Assembly: GCF_937996225.1 (NCBI RefSeq)
Contig: NZ_CALKTC010000080.1
Coordinates: 1 to 22,783, forward strand
DNA length: 22,783 bases
Direction: 5' to 3'
From: an uncultured Campylobacter sp.
GTDB taxonomy: Bacteria; Campylobacterota; Campylobacteria; Campylobacterales; Campylobacteraceae
Position 1 is the stretch's first letter. Every line of letters starts with the position of its first letter. Below, one piece after another: positions 7,267 to 14,159 of this stretch. The notes below the pieces were generated by a model. That model did no database searches. It was not told the origin of the DNA and saw only the letters and a list, made by a program, of their open reading frames with translations. A program made the translations under genes and the position numbers.

Positions 7267-7574
7267 GTGGAAATTTAACGTGCGGTACCGCGCTAGCACT
7301 GCGGGCGAAATTTTGTCGCAAAAGCAAGATTTTAATATGAGATTGGAATTTTAATGCGCGGGCACCGCACTAGCACTGCGGGCGGAATTTATCGTTTATT
7401 GCACGAATAGCGCGTAAGTTGCCGCGAACTAAATTTTATCGCGACACCTATAGCTATCTGCGCGGCGAGTTGGAATTTACGGCTCCCGCTAGCGATAAAA
7501 TTTTACGCGGTATAAGCCGACGGCGTTTGAATGCGACGGAAATTCTAACAGCGCGGCGAATGAAATTTAAGAGG

Positions 7575-7594
7575 GCTCCGCTTTCAAGCGGAGC
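7575..7594. repeat. REP-like hairpin, copy 2
   Basis: The same 20-bp hairpin as at 7247-7266, with an identical core. Preceded by AAGAGG and followed by GCGAAATTTAATG, which resemble the flanks of copy 1. It lies 24 bp left of the long hairpin at 7618-7650. Confidence 0.7.
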
Positions 7595-7617
7595 GCGAAA
7601 TTTAATGGGGAAATTTA

Positions 7618-7650
7618 GCGAGATTTGGGCTCATCGAGCCTAAATCTCGC
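7618..7650 (-). terminator. Long hairpin downstream of flavodoxin gene
   Basis: GCGAGATTT-G-GGCTC, loop ATC, GAGCC-T-AAATCTCGC: a 15-bp stem with one G-T pair, 24 bp beyond the flavodoxin stop. There is no clear U-run on either side (TAAATTT follows on the minus strand), so termination may be inefficient or the hairpin may stabilise the mRNA end. Confidence 0.6.
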
Positions 7651-7674
7651 TCGGTCGCACAAAAGCTGAAATAT

Positions 7675-8157
7675 TTAAAACTCGCCTTTAACCGCGGCGA
7701 TCCATTTATCAGCCCTCGCCTGCCAGTGCTCGTCGCCCTTAAAATCGATCGTAAGACCTACGAATTTGCCGTTTATGAAGGCGCGCGAATGTTTAAATTT
7801 ATAGCCCTCTGCGCCCCAAGCGCCGATGAGATCGGCCTTTTTAAGCACCGGCAAAAACGCGCTCATGCCGCTGCAAAAATCGCTGCCGTGGCGCTCGACG
7901 TTGCCAACGCCTATGAGCGCGACCTTGCGTCCGTCAAAATCAGTTTTATTCAAAAGCTCCAATTTTTCGTCGAATTTGGCCTGGATCTGTCCGTCGCCGT
8001 GCGTCGAGGCCGCAAAAATAAACGCGCCCGCTCCCGCCAAATCCTCCTCGCCAAGTTCTTTGGCCTCCTTGATCTCAAAACCGAGCTTTGAAGCGATATA
8101 TTCGCTCACGACTTTCGTATCGCCGCCTTTGGTGGCGTAAACTAATAGTTTTTTCAT
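7675..8157 (-). CDS. fldA: Flavodoxin with atypical FMN-binding residues
   Basis: FMN-containing cytoplasmic electron carrier, 160 residues. In Campylobacter and Helicobacter, flavodoxin accepts electrons from the pyruvate and 2-oxoglutarate oxidoreductases; oorDABC lies 1.8 kb away. The fold is clear: beta1 KLLVYATKGGDT, central loop AASTHGDGQ (49-57), GVGNVERHGSDFCSGM (83-98), and the typical end GYKFKHSRAF-INGKFVGLTIDF. The phosphate loop reads T9-K-G-G-D-T14 instead of the usual T-x-T-G-x-T. His53 and His90 stand where many flavodoxins have the FMN-stacking Trp and Tyr. The start has AAGGAG seven bases upstream. It may be a second, divergent paralogue rather than the main flavodoxin. Family confidence is high; the gene symbol is less certain. 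Confidence 0.88.
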   Translation of the reverse strand: MKKLLVYATKGGDTKVVSEYIASKLGFEIKEAKELGEEDLAGAGAFIFAASTHGDGQIQAKFDEKLELLNKTDFDGRKVALIGVGNVERHGSDFCSGMSAFLPVLKKADLIGAWGAEGYKFKHSRAFINGKFVGLTIDFKGDEHWQARADKWIAAVKGEF

Positions 8158-8173
8158 TTTCTCTCCTTAAAAA

Positions 8174-8188
8174 TAAGAATGATTCTAA
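8174..8188 (-). promoter_or_regulatory. Candidate Fur-like operator before flavodoxin
   Basis: TAAGAATGATTCTAA is a 7-1-7 inverted repeat with one mismatch between the half-sites. It matches the Fur-family pattern (TGATAATnATTATCA) at five of seven positions per half. It lies 17-31 bp upstream of the start, next to AAGGAG, and on the minus strand TAGAAT within it could be the -10 box. Iron control of a flavodoxin makes biological sense; the match is only partial. Confidence 0.4.
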
Positions 8189-8236
8189 CAAAATAAGATA
8201 AATTTTGAGTGAAATAAAAATTTTATAAGGCGCCCA

Positions 8237-8259
8237 GATACGGCACAATGCCTCGTATC
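8237..8259. other. Small hairpin in flavodoxin/lipoprotein divergent region
   Basis: GATACG-GCA, loop CAA, TGC-CT-CGTATC: nine base pairs with a two-base bulge. There is no U-run, so a terminator role is doubtful; it lies between two divergent promoters. Confidence 0.4.
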
Positions 8260-8268
8260 CGGATAATT

Positions 8269-8310
8269 TTAAGCGGCAGTGAGCCGGTAAATTTTAACGC
8301 CGCCGCTTAA
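8269..8310. repeat. Inverted repeat TTAAGCGGC/GCCGCTTAA upstream of lipoprotein
   Basis: Perfect 9-bp arms at 8269-8277 and 8302-8310 with a 24-bp spacer containing AAATTTTAA. The right arm ends 22 bp before the -10 box of the next gene, a position suitable for an activator or for a structured upstream element. Confidence 0.45.
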
Positions 8311-8332
8311 CCGCTCGTATAAAAACTCATAG

Positions 8333-8338
8333 TATAAT
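8333..8338 (+). promoter_or_regulatory. -10 box (TATAAT) of the lipoprotein gene
   Basis: A perfect TATAAT preceded by an AT-rich stretch (CGTATAAAAACTCATAG) and no obvious -35 box, as is usual in Campylobacter. It overlaps an in-frame ATG at 8337, which rules that ATG out as the translation start. Confidence 0.6.
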
Positions 8339-8369
8339 GCCACCCGTAGCTCATTACAAAGGAGAAAAC

Positions 8370-8867
8370 ATGAAGAATTTCACATTATGTTTGATCGCAG
8401 CGATAGCGCTTTGCGGCTGCGCGACCCCGCAGGATCGATATGGTGGAGATATTTATGACGCGAGCGAAACAAACCGCATGAGGCAGAGCGATCGGATCGA
8501 GATCGTCGATGTCCTGCCCGCCAAAATCAACGTAGAGCGCTCCGAGGGCAATACTGGTAAAATTTTAGGCGGCGTCGCAGGCGGAACTACGGGTGCGGTC
8601 ATCGGGCATAAGCTCGGCAAACATAGCAGCAGCAGGCGCTTAGCCGAAACTGTAGGGCTCGTGGGCGGCGCGGTGGTGGGCGCGGTCGCCGGAGATGCGA
8701 TCCAAAACTCCCAAAAGACGGTGCAAGGCTCCAACATCATCTATAAATTTAAAGGTAAGGAGTACTCATCCGTGCAAGCCGATCCGCCGTGCAGATTTAG
8801 ACGCGGCAAGGCTCTGCTGATCCACACGGGCGGCGAAACGCGGGTGCAGCCAAACTCTGGATGCTAA
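8370..8867 (+). CDS. Glycine-zipper outer-membrane lipoprotein (SlyB/Pcp-like)
   Basis: Predicted lipoprotein of 165 residues: signal peptide with lipobox L14-C-G-C17, so the mature protein would start at Cys17. Residues about 60-112 form two Gly/Ala-rich amphipathic segments (GGVAGGTTGAVIGHKLG and VGLVGGAVVGAVAGDAIQ), the double glycine-zipper typical of the SlyB/Pcp/17-kDa antigen group. The C-terminal part (KFKGKEYSS..GGETRVQP) resembles the small beta-domain seen in such proteins. I start at 8370, where AAAGGAGA lies six bases upstream, not at 8337, which overlaps the -10 box. It is monocistronic and followed by a 26-bp palindrome. These proteins are linked to envelope integrity, but the precise role is not known. 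Confidence 0.85.
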   Translation: MKNFTLCLIAAIALCGCATPQDRYGGDIYDASETNRMRQSDRIEIVDVLPAKINVERSEGNTGKILGGVAGGTTGAVIGHKLGKHSSSRRLAETVGLVGGAVVGAVAGDAIQNSQKTVQGSNIIYKFKGKEYSSVQADPPCRFRRGKALLIHTGGETRVQPNSGC

Positions 8868-8906
8868 CAGAACTCGGTATGTTAAATTTAAAGCCGCCCA
8901 AAGCTT

Positions 8907-8932
8907 GCGGTGAAATTTTAAAATTTCACCGC
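8907..8932. terminator. 26-bp perfect palindrome, possible bidirectional terminator
   Basis: Arms GCGGTGAAATTTT and AAAATTTCACCGC meet without a spacer. An outer inverted repeat AGCCGC (8892-8897)/GCGGCT (8951-8956) encloses it, giving a nested structure 40 bp after the lipoprotein stop. In RNA the A/T centre would form the loop. The core is the same AAATTTTAAAATTT motif as in the arrays. Confidence 0.5.
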
Positions 8933-9050
8933 GATGTTTAAAATTTAAGAGCGGCTAATTCACGAAATTTAAAGCGATCTATGAAATTTTAAAGGGCGCT
9001 AGTTTTGTAAATTTGCGCTCTTGAAATTTTAAAATTTTAAGGGGATAAAT

Positions 9051-9797
9051 TTGAAAAAGAAGTACATTTTATCGCTACTGGCTCTGCTTTCAATCGTTGT
9101 CGTTTTGTATTTTACGGGTTTTTCTTTTAGCAAATTTAGATATTTAAGCGATGGTGCAATTTTAAAAAATTACCTAGATGCCTCCTTACTTGATAGTGTT
9201 AGGCGCGATGACTGGTACGGAACGCGTCCTAAATTTTATATCATAGAAGAAAATCCAACTACGGATGAGATAATGCGAACCTTAAAATTAGTGGTCGAAA
9301 ATGATGTAAATAAAACCGTAGTTATATCGAAACATCAATATTTTGAGGGCGGCGGACTGATAGAAAACGTTTCGGTTGAGAGGCTAGAGCCTTTCGAAGC
9401 TTTAAAGAAATATTACACTATAAAAGAGGCTACGAACGACATCGTTAAAGGGGGAGAATGGGAGGATGGTAAACCAACAGAAGAATATGTGGATATACCA
9501 ATTGGGCAAGCTTTTGCGATTCTAAGTGATGACAAGTACTTTGTAGATATCTACGCAAGGGACAGCTTTCTTAATAAAGAAGGAAGATATTTTGCATATA
9601 AATTAATTTCATTTTATGGCTATTACAGTAACTATGAAGAATACCATAATAAGGTTTTATATGATAAAAACTATGCAGTAAACGGCTTAAAAAGAGATAT
9701 AGATGAATATATCGGCAGTTCGGATAGGAACGATTTAGAAAACTATCTAAAGAAAATTCCCCAAATAGTTTCAAAATATTATGGAACAATAAGATGA
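9051..9797 (+). CDS. Unknown membrane-anchored protein, AT-rich orphan
   Basis: I do not recognise a family. The 248-residue product begins MKKKYILSLLALLSIVVVLY, a positively charged end plus one hydrophobic segment (about 5-21): an uncleaved anchor or signal peptide, placing the rest outside the cytoplasm. The remainder is Tyr-, Asp- and Lys-rich with no Cys, ending in a segment full of YY/Y residues (KLISFYGYYSNYEEYHNK). The start is TTG at 9051, with AAGGGG seven bases upstream. Codon use (many TAT, AAA, ATA, GAT) is clearly more AT-rich than that of the neighbouring oor and lipoprotein genes, which suggests later acquisition. An ATGA overlap with a decayed frame follows. Confidence 0.75.
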   Translation: MKKKYILSLLALLSIVVVLYFTGFSFSKFRYLSDGAILKNYLDASLLDSVRRDDWYGTRPKFYIIEENPTTDEIMRTLKLVVENDVNKTVVISKHQYFEGGGLIENVSVERLEPFEALKKYYTIKEATNDIVKGGEWEDGKPTEEYVDIPIGQAFAILSDDKYFVDIYARDSFLNKEGRYFAYKLISFYGYYSNYEEYHNKVLYDKNYAVNGLKRDIDEYIGSSDRNDLENYLKKIPQIVSKYYGTIR

Positions 9798-9974
9798 AGA
9801 TAATTTTAAGTAGTTGCGGAGAAAACCGCCAAAATCCATAAACACAAATTTTAAGATACCTAAGGAGGATATTGTAGGAAGAAATAAAGATAACGCCAAA
9901 CGGAATTTATCGCAAGATTAAGACATATCAGATACCCTATCTAAATTTAATCTCAAATTCTATCCGAGTCTTTA
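9794..9974 (+). pseudogene. Possible decayed frame coupled to the AT-rich orphan
   Basis: An ATG overlaps the orphan's stop (ATGA at 9794-9797). Its frame reads MKIILSSCGENRQNP, then meets TAA at 9839 and TAG at 9875. After the second stop the same frame stays open with protein-like sequence (EEIKITPNGIYRKIKTYQIP). The coupled start, unbroken phase and AT-rich composition suggest the remains of a second small gene of the same insertion. This is weak evidence: the segment is short and no family is recognised. Confidence 0.25.
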
Positions 9975-9977
9975 AAT

Positions 9978-10523
9978 TTACCCAAACTCTCTCGCGTATT
10001 TCATCCCCAAATCATACGCCTTTTCATTTAGCGCACGGGTTTTTTTAGGCACAGAGCGGAGCATTTGAGCTTTTACGAGCCCTACGTCCATGCAGCGGCT
10101 AAGCTCTACTGCGATCGCTAGAGCCACGACACTTTGAGTGATGACATTTCCAACCTCGTATTTTGCGATGGTAATGATTGGAATTTCATAAATTTTAAAG
10201 TTTATCCTATCCTCATCGCTCGGTGCTACTAAATTCGGCTCGATTACGATCACGCCACCTTTTTTCACGCCATTTTTGAAAGCATCGTAGCTACTCTGCG
10301 CCGTTGCGAGCATGAAATCGATCTCGCCCTCGCTCGCGTAAGGATATAGAATTTCTTCATCGCTTAAGATAATATCCACTTTCGTAGGTCCGCCGCGTAC
10401 CTGAGAGGTATACGTAGATGCCTTGATTCCATAGCCGCCGTGCGCGATCTTTGCCGCAGCTAGAATTTCACCCGCTAAGATCACGCCTTGACCGCCCACC
10501 CCCACAAATCTTAATTGATTCAT
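9978..10523 (-). CDS. oorC: 2-oxoglutarate:acceptor oxidoreductase, gamma subunit OorC
   Basis: Gamma subunit of the four-part 2-oxoglutarate:acceptor oxidoreductase, which oxidatively decarboxylates 2-oxoglutarate to succinyl-CoA in the cytoplasm and passes electrons to a low-potential carrier. The 181 residues begin with the gamma-domain motif FVGVGGQGVILAGEIL (5-20), and TSQVRGGPTKVDI (about 39-51) is also characteristic. It is the last gene of oorDABC; the start overlaps the oorB stop as ATGA with GAAGGA just upstream, so translation is coupled. Length fits the family. The AT-rich orphan ends 180 bp downstream, convergent. Confidence 0.95.
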   Translation of the reverse strand: MNQLRFVGVGGQGVILAGEILAAAKIAHGGYGIKASTYTSQVRGGPTKVDIILSDEEILYPYASEGEIDFMLATAQSSYDAFKNGVKKGGVIVIEPNLVAPSDEDRINFKIYEIPIITIAKYEVGNVITQSVVALAIAVELSRCMDVGLVKAQMLRSVPKKTRALNEKAYDLGMKYAREFG

Positions 10524-11365
10524 CTTAGTCCTTCAAAATTTATCGCTTCGCCGCTTTGCGCCGCGTCTATCACCTTTTGATACGCTTTTGTGTATTCGGT
10601 GCGCTCATTATCTTCGTGCAAAACTCCAAGCGGAAATAGCCCCGCTCGCTCATCCTCGCTAAGAGCGTCAAATTTTGCTTTAGAAATCGTGCGCGAATCA
10701 AGCCACTTTAGCATTTGCACCGCCTCGCTCATTTTATTTTTACGACCCAAATTTACGTGGCAATTGCTAAAAATATCAAAAAAACTATAACCCTCGTGCT
10801 CAAAGCCCTTGGCTAGAAGTCGCTCGATTTTTTCTGGATTTGTCACGCTCTCGCGTCCGACAAAAGTTGCTCCGGCAGCGATTGCAAGTTTCGCCGCATC
10901 AAAACTGGGATCGACATTGCCGTATTGCGCCGTAACCGTCCAAAACCCGCGCGGTGTCGTAGGACTCGTCTGCGAGTTCGTGAGCCCGTAGATGAAATTG
11001 TTTACTAAGATATGATTTAGATCGATATTGCGGCGGCATCCATGGATCGTGTGATTGCCCCCTATCGCAAGCCCGTCGCCATCGCCAGTGACTACTATTA
11101 CGTGCTTACCCGGATTTGCAAGATTGATACCCGTAGCATAAGCTATCGCACGCCCGTGCGTCGTATGGACGGTATTGCAGTCTATGTAACTAGACATCCT
11201 ACCGCTACAGCCGATACCGCTTACCACGCACACATCGTCCATACTCCAGCCTACGCGGTCAATCGCGCGGATGATCGCTTTTAAGATCACTCCGTCGCCG
11301 CAGCCCCAGCACCAAAGCGTAGGCATCTTGTCCGTTCTTAGATATTTATCGTAATCAAACGCCAT
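10520..11365 (-). CDS. oorB: 2-oxoglutarate:acceptor oxidoreductase, beta subunit OorB (ThDP-binding)
   Basis: Beta subunit holding thiamine diphosphate, the site of decarboxylation. 281 residues. CWGCGDG (19-25) and SGIGCSGRMSSY (49-60) are conserved in OFOR beta subunits, and GDGDGLAIGGNHTIH (94-108) is the ThDP/Mg motif. Residues NNFIYGLTNSQTSPTTP also match the family. The start ATG directly follows the oorA TAA, with AAAGGAG inside the oorA end; the 3' end overlaps oorC by 4 bp. Confidence 0.96.
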   Translation of the reverse strand: MAFDYDKYLRTDKMPTLWCWGCGDGVILKAIIRAIDRVGWSMDDVCVVSGIGCSGRMSSYIDCNTVHTTHGRAIAYATGINLANPGKHVIVVTGDGDGLAIGGNHTIHGCRRNIDLNHILVNNFIYGLTNSQTSPTTPRGFWTVTAQYGNVDPSFDAAKLAIAAGATFVGRESVTNPEKIERLLAKGFEHEGYSFFDIFSNCHVNLGRKNKMSEAVQMLKWLDSRTISKAKFDALSEDERAGLFPLGVLHEDNERTEYTKAYQKVIDAAQSGEAINFEGLR

Positions 11366-12487
11366 TTAAAGCTCCTTTACTTTCTCGATAATCTCGCTAG
11401 GGCTGATCGGCCTGCCGTTTGCCTTAAGAAGCGTCTTAAAATCATCTCTCAAGCAAGCGCGCTGCACCTCTAGCAGATACTGCCCTAAATTTAGCTCGGC
11501 GATCAAAATTTTATTAAATCTCTCTCCTAGCTCCCTTAGCTTGCGCGCTGGGCTTGGCCACAGCGTGATCGGGCGAAAAAGTCCCACACGCACGCCTTGC
11601 CCACGTAGCTTTAAAATCGCGTCTTTTGCTGCTAAGCTAACGCTGCCGTAGGCGATGATGCAGATTTCGGCGTCATCTAGCATAAATTCCTCGTATTGCA
11701 CGATCTCATCTTCATACGCCGAAATTTTATTAAAAAGCCTTTTTATAGAGCGATCCACGATCTGCTCGTTTTCGGTCGGAAAGCCCTTCGCGCCGTGATG
11801 AAGCCCCGTTATGTGATAGTGGTATCCCCTAAAAAAGGGATTTAGCACCGCAGGCTTATCCGGCGCAGCATCGTAGGGCTCATAATCTTTCGGACTACCT
11901 TTAAATTCCGCCCTGCGCTCGATTTTTAGATCCGAAATTTCAGGCAGCACCGCCTTAGCCTGCATATGCCCAAGCGTCTCATCAAGCAGCAAAAATACCG
12001 ACGTCATAAACCGCTCGGCTAGATTGAAAGCGCGCACGGTCTGCGTATAAGCCTCCTTTAGTGAGCCCGGGCACAGCGCGATGCTTTGAAAATCGCCGTG
12101 AGTGGGGTTGCGAGCTTGCAAAATATCGCCCTGCGCCACTCTCGTAGGAAGCCCGGTGCTAGGACCTCCGCGCATAACATTTACGATTAAAAGCGGAATT
12201 TCAGCGATAAAGCCAAGTCCAATCTGCTCTGATTTTAGCGAAATTCCAGGACCGGAGCTTGCCGTCATCGCCTTCGCACCGCTCATAGATGCGCCCAAAG
12301 CTACAGAAATGCCCGAAATTTCATCTTCCATCTGGATAAATTTACCTCCGACCTTAGGTAGCAAGCGACTCATCTCGTGCGCGATCTCGCTGCTCGGCGT
12401 GATCGGGTAGCCGCCGAAAAAATTACAGCCACAATCAATCGCCGCACGCGCAATTAAGGCGTTGCCTGTGGAAATTACCTCTCTCAT
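11366..12487 (-). CDS. oorA: 2-oxoglutarate:acceptor oxidoreductase, alpha subunit OorA
   Basis: Alpha subunit of OOR; its N-terminal pyrimidine-binding domain completes the ThDP site with OorB. 373 residues: GGYPITPSSEIAHEM (19-33) is the domain I signature, EDEISGI and SSGPGISLKSEQIG follow in conserved order, and the transketolase C-terminal-like domain (about 270-370) includes IAYGSVSLAAKDA. The ATG shares one base with the oorD stop (TAATG). Key for microaerobic metabolism because Campylobacter uses OOR in place of the NAD-linked 2-oxoglutarate dehydrogenase. Confidence 0.96.
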   Translation of the reverse strand: MREVISTGNALIARAAIDCGCNFFGGYPITPSSEIAHEMSRLLPKVGGKFIQMEDEISGISVALGASMSGAKAMTASSGPGISLKSEQIGLGFIAEIPLLIVNVMRGGPSTGLPTRVAQGDILQARNPTHGDFQSIALCPGSLKEAYTQTVRAFNLAERFMTSVFLLLDETLGHMQAKAVLPEISDLKIERRAEFKGSPKDYEPYDAAPDKPAVLNPFFRGYHYHITGLHHGAKGFPTENEQIVDRSIKRLFNKISAYEDEIVQYEEFMLDDAEICIIAYGSVSLAAKDAILKLRGQGVRVGLFRPITLWPSPARKLRELGERFNKILIAELNLGQYLLEVQRACLRDDFKTLLKANGRPISPSEIIEKVKEL

Positions 12488-12798
12488 TATGCGTCCTTGG
12501 GTTTCATAAAATTATTGTTTTTGATCTTTTCAGCCATCTCTCTAGCCTGCGAGCTTAGACGAGCGAATTTAAAGCCCTTGGGCGCGACGAAAATCGCAAA
12601 ATCAGGGCAGTGCAACTCGCACTCCCTACAGCCGATACAGGCGCCCTCATCCACCACGTCGATCATCATGCCCTGCACGGCGCCCTCGTCCTGTCTCATC
12701 GCGATCGCGCCGCTAGGACAGACGCTTACGCAGATATTGCACGCCTTACAGCGGCTCTCATCCGTCCAGACGGCGCGCTGGCTCTCATTTTCGCTCAT
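12487..12798 (-). CDS. oorD: 2-oxoglutarate:acceptor oxidoreductase, ferredoxin-like delta subunit OorD
   Basis: Small iron-sulphur subunit (103 residues) carrying electrons from the ThDP site to the external acceptor. Two [4Fe-4S] motifs: CKACNICVSVCP (18-29) and CIGCRECELHCP (54-65). First gene of oorDABC, as in C. jejuni and H. pylori. AAGGAG lies six bases before the ATG; a weak -10-like GATAAAT sits just upstream, so the operon promoter is probably in the spacer to the right. Confidence 0.96.
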   Translation of the reverse strand: MSENESQRAVWTDESRCKACNICVSVCPSGAIAMRQDEGAVQGMMIDVVDEGACIGCRECELHCPDFAIFVAPKGFKFARLSSQAREMAEKIKNNNFMKPKDA

Positions 12799-13192
12799 AT
12801 TTTCTCCTTAATTTATCAAAATCTGCACTAAATCCCGCCTCGCGATTTAAAATTTGAAATTTTGCGGCGCAAGCCTGCTTTGATCGCATTAAAGTCCTCT
12901 CGTTTTTAAATTTTGCAGAGTTTAAATTTTAAAATTTTGTGGCGTTTAAAAAATTTTACGTCACGCAAAATTCTGCGCCAAAGTAAAATTTTAATCTATG
13001 AAATTTCACAGCGGGCAAAATTGCGCAAATTTTAAAATTCCGCAGCGAATGAAATTTTACGCTACAAAATTCCGCGAGCTTAAATTTCTTGCCAAAGTGA
13101 AATTTGATGCTGCAAATTCTATCACAAGAATTCTGCGCTTTAAAATTTTAGCTCTGTAAATTCCGCGTCGCGTCGAATTCGCTTTATTTCCA
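12799..13192. other. Gene-free AAATTT-rich spacer between oorD and mdh
   Basis: 394 bp with no coding frame. Palindromic AAATTT cores follow each other every 14-20 bp, e.g. at about 12843-12860, 12917-12960, 13030-13045 and the run 13051-13150, with GCG/CGC filler. C. jejuni, as I recall it, has sucC and sucD in this position. The part next to oorD (12799-12840) should contain the oor promoter; no remnants of sucCD are recognisable. Confidence 0.6.
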
Positions 13193-14074
13193 CTAAAACT
13201 TTAGCTCCGCTATCCGCTCACGCATCCGCTCAAGCTGCGCGTAAAACTCGCCCGAGTAGGCGAAATTTCTCTCTATCGCGCCCATTTTACCGACGCTTAC
13301 GAAGCGCCCCAAAGGCACTCCGGATCTATCCGCGACGCAGCAGGCGAGCGTGTCGCAGGTATCAAAAAGAATGTATTTTATGATCTTTACGATCCCAGCA
13401 GCGGGCGCCAAATACGCAGACGTGCCCAGCAGCTCGCCGATCTGCGCGCCGGCACGTTTGGTATTTTGCACCGCGCGCTCGAAAATTTCATCCGAAATTT
13501 CAAATCCCAGCTCGTTTTTAAGCGCGATCATCTCTTCGCTATGCGGACCCACGATCGCGCTTCTCATCGATGAAATTTCCTTGCCGCTCGCTCGCGCGAG
13601 TTCAAATTTAAGCCGCGCGCCGTCTAGCTCGCCCGCCATGCCGATGACTCGCTCCTTTGCAAACCCGCTAGCCTGCAGCGCCGCATAGACCATCATATCA
13701 AGCGGATTGGTAACGACGACGATGATGGAGCTAGGCGCGTATTTTGCGGCATCTCGTGCGCATTGCGCGACGATAGCGGCGTTTGCGCCAAACAACTCCT
13801 CCCTGCTCTGCCCCGCCTTTCTTGCGTGCCCCGCCGTGATCACGACGATGCCTGCATCCGCTATGTCGCCGGGCTCCGTGCTGCCGCTTATGCGCAGGTC
13901 GCGCTCATAAACCGCCGCCGTATGGGCTAGATCGAGTGCCTTGCCGCGCGCGATCCGCTCTACCGCATCCACAAGCGCGATGCTATCTATCTTTTGGCTC
14001 AAAGAATCGCTTACGATAAGATCGTTTGCTACCGCTGCGCCGATGTTTCCGGCGCCGAATATCGCTATTTTCAT
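13193..14074 (-). CDS. mdh: Malate dehydrogenase (NAD-dependent)
   Basis: Interconverts malate and oxaloacetate in the TCA pathway. 293 residues with an N-terminal Rossmann domain: GAGNIG (7-12) and D36 (ALVDA) for NAD. Substrate residues are R85 and R91 (GHARKAGQSR), with R85 at the position that separates malate (Arg) from lactate (Gln) dehydrogenases. D151 and R154 lie in LDGAR, and the catalytic H178 in VGPHSEEM. I start at 14074 (GGGAGAT nine bases upstream; MKIAIFGAG is the normal beginning), not at the ATG at 14101, which would add nine residues. It lies on the same strand as oorDABC but is separated by a 394-bp spacer. Confidence 0.94.
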   Translation of the reverse strand: MKIAIFGAGNIGAAVANDLIVSDSLSQKIDSIALVDAVERIARGKALDLAHTAAVYERDLRISGSTEPGDIADAGIVVITAGHARKAGQSREELFGANAAIVAQCARDAAKYAPSSIIVVVTNPLDMMVYAALQASGFAKERVIGMAGELDGARLKFELARASGKEISSMRSAIVGPHSEEMIALKNELGFEISDEIFERAVQNTKRAGAQIGELLGTSAYLAPAAGIVKIIKYILFDTCDTLACCVADRSGVPLGRFVSVGKMGAIERNFAYSGEFYAQLERMRERIAELKF

Positions 14075-14117
14075 TGTTATCTCCCAAATATCGGCCCGCA
14101 TTTTTATGATTGCGGGG

Positions 14118-14137
14118 TTTAAATTTTAAAATTTAAA
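14118..14137. repeat. 20-bp AT palindrome between mltG and mdh
   Basis: TTTAAATTTTAAAATTTAAA, a perfect palindrome extending the usual AAATTTTAAAATTT core by three bases per side. It lies 44 bp before the mdh start, so it could overlap that promoter. Confidence 0.6.
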
Positions 14138-14159
14138 GACGAAATCTCGTTTTTTAAAT

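Larger units (their letters stand above)
6997..7674. other. Gene-free region between exporter and flavodoxin genes
   Basis: Holds the exporter promoter (about 7022-7037), two copies of a hairpin-containing element (about 7241-7282 and 7569-7609), a direct repeat of about 33 bp (copies around 7281-7313 and 7358-7390 sharing CTAGCACTGCGGGCG, 77 bp apart) and a long hairpin near the flavodoxin stop (7618-7650). A 74-codon frame at 7419-7643 runs through the repeats and terminator and is not credible as a gene. Confidence 0.6.

Noticed and set aside
7419..7643. 74-codon plus-strand frame near the flavodoxin gene
   Set aside because: Runs through the second REP-like hairpin and the flavodoxin terminator; composition matches spacer.
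8337..8369. Upstream ATG for the lipoprotein
   Set aside because: Overlaps the TATAAT -10 box and would put eleven residues before the lipoprotein signal peptide; the ATG at 8370 has a strong ribosome-binding site.
14137..14149. AGACGAAATCTCG shared with the inverted-repeat arm at 19738-19750
   Set aside because: A few identical 13-mers are expected by chance in a window of this size; no partner arm is near this copy.
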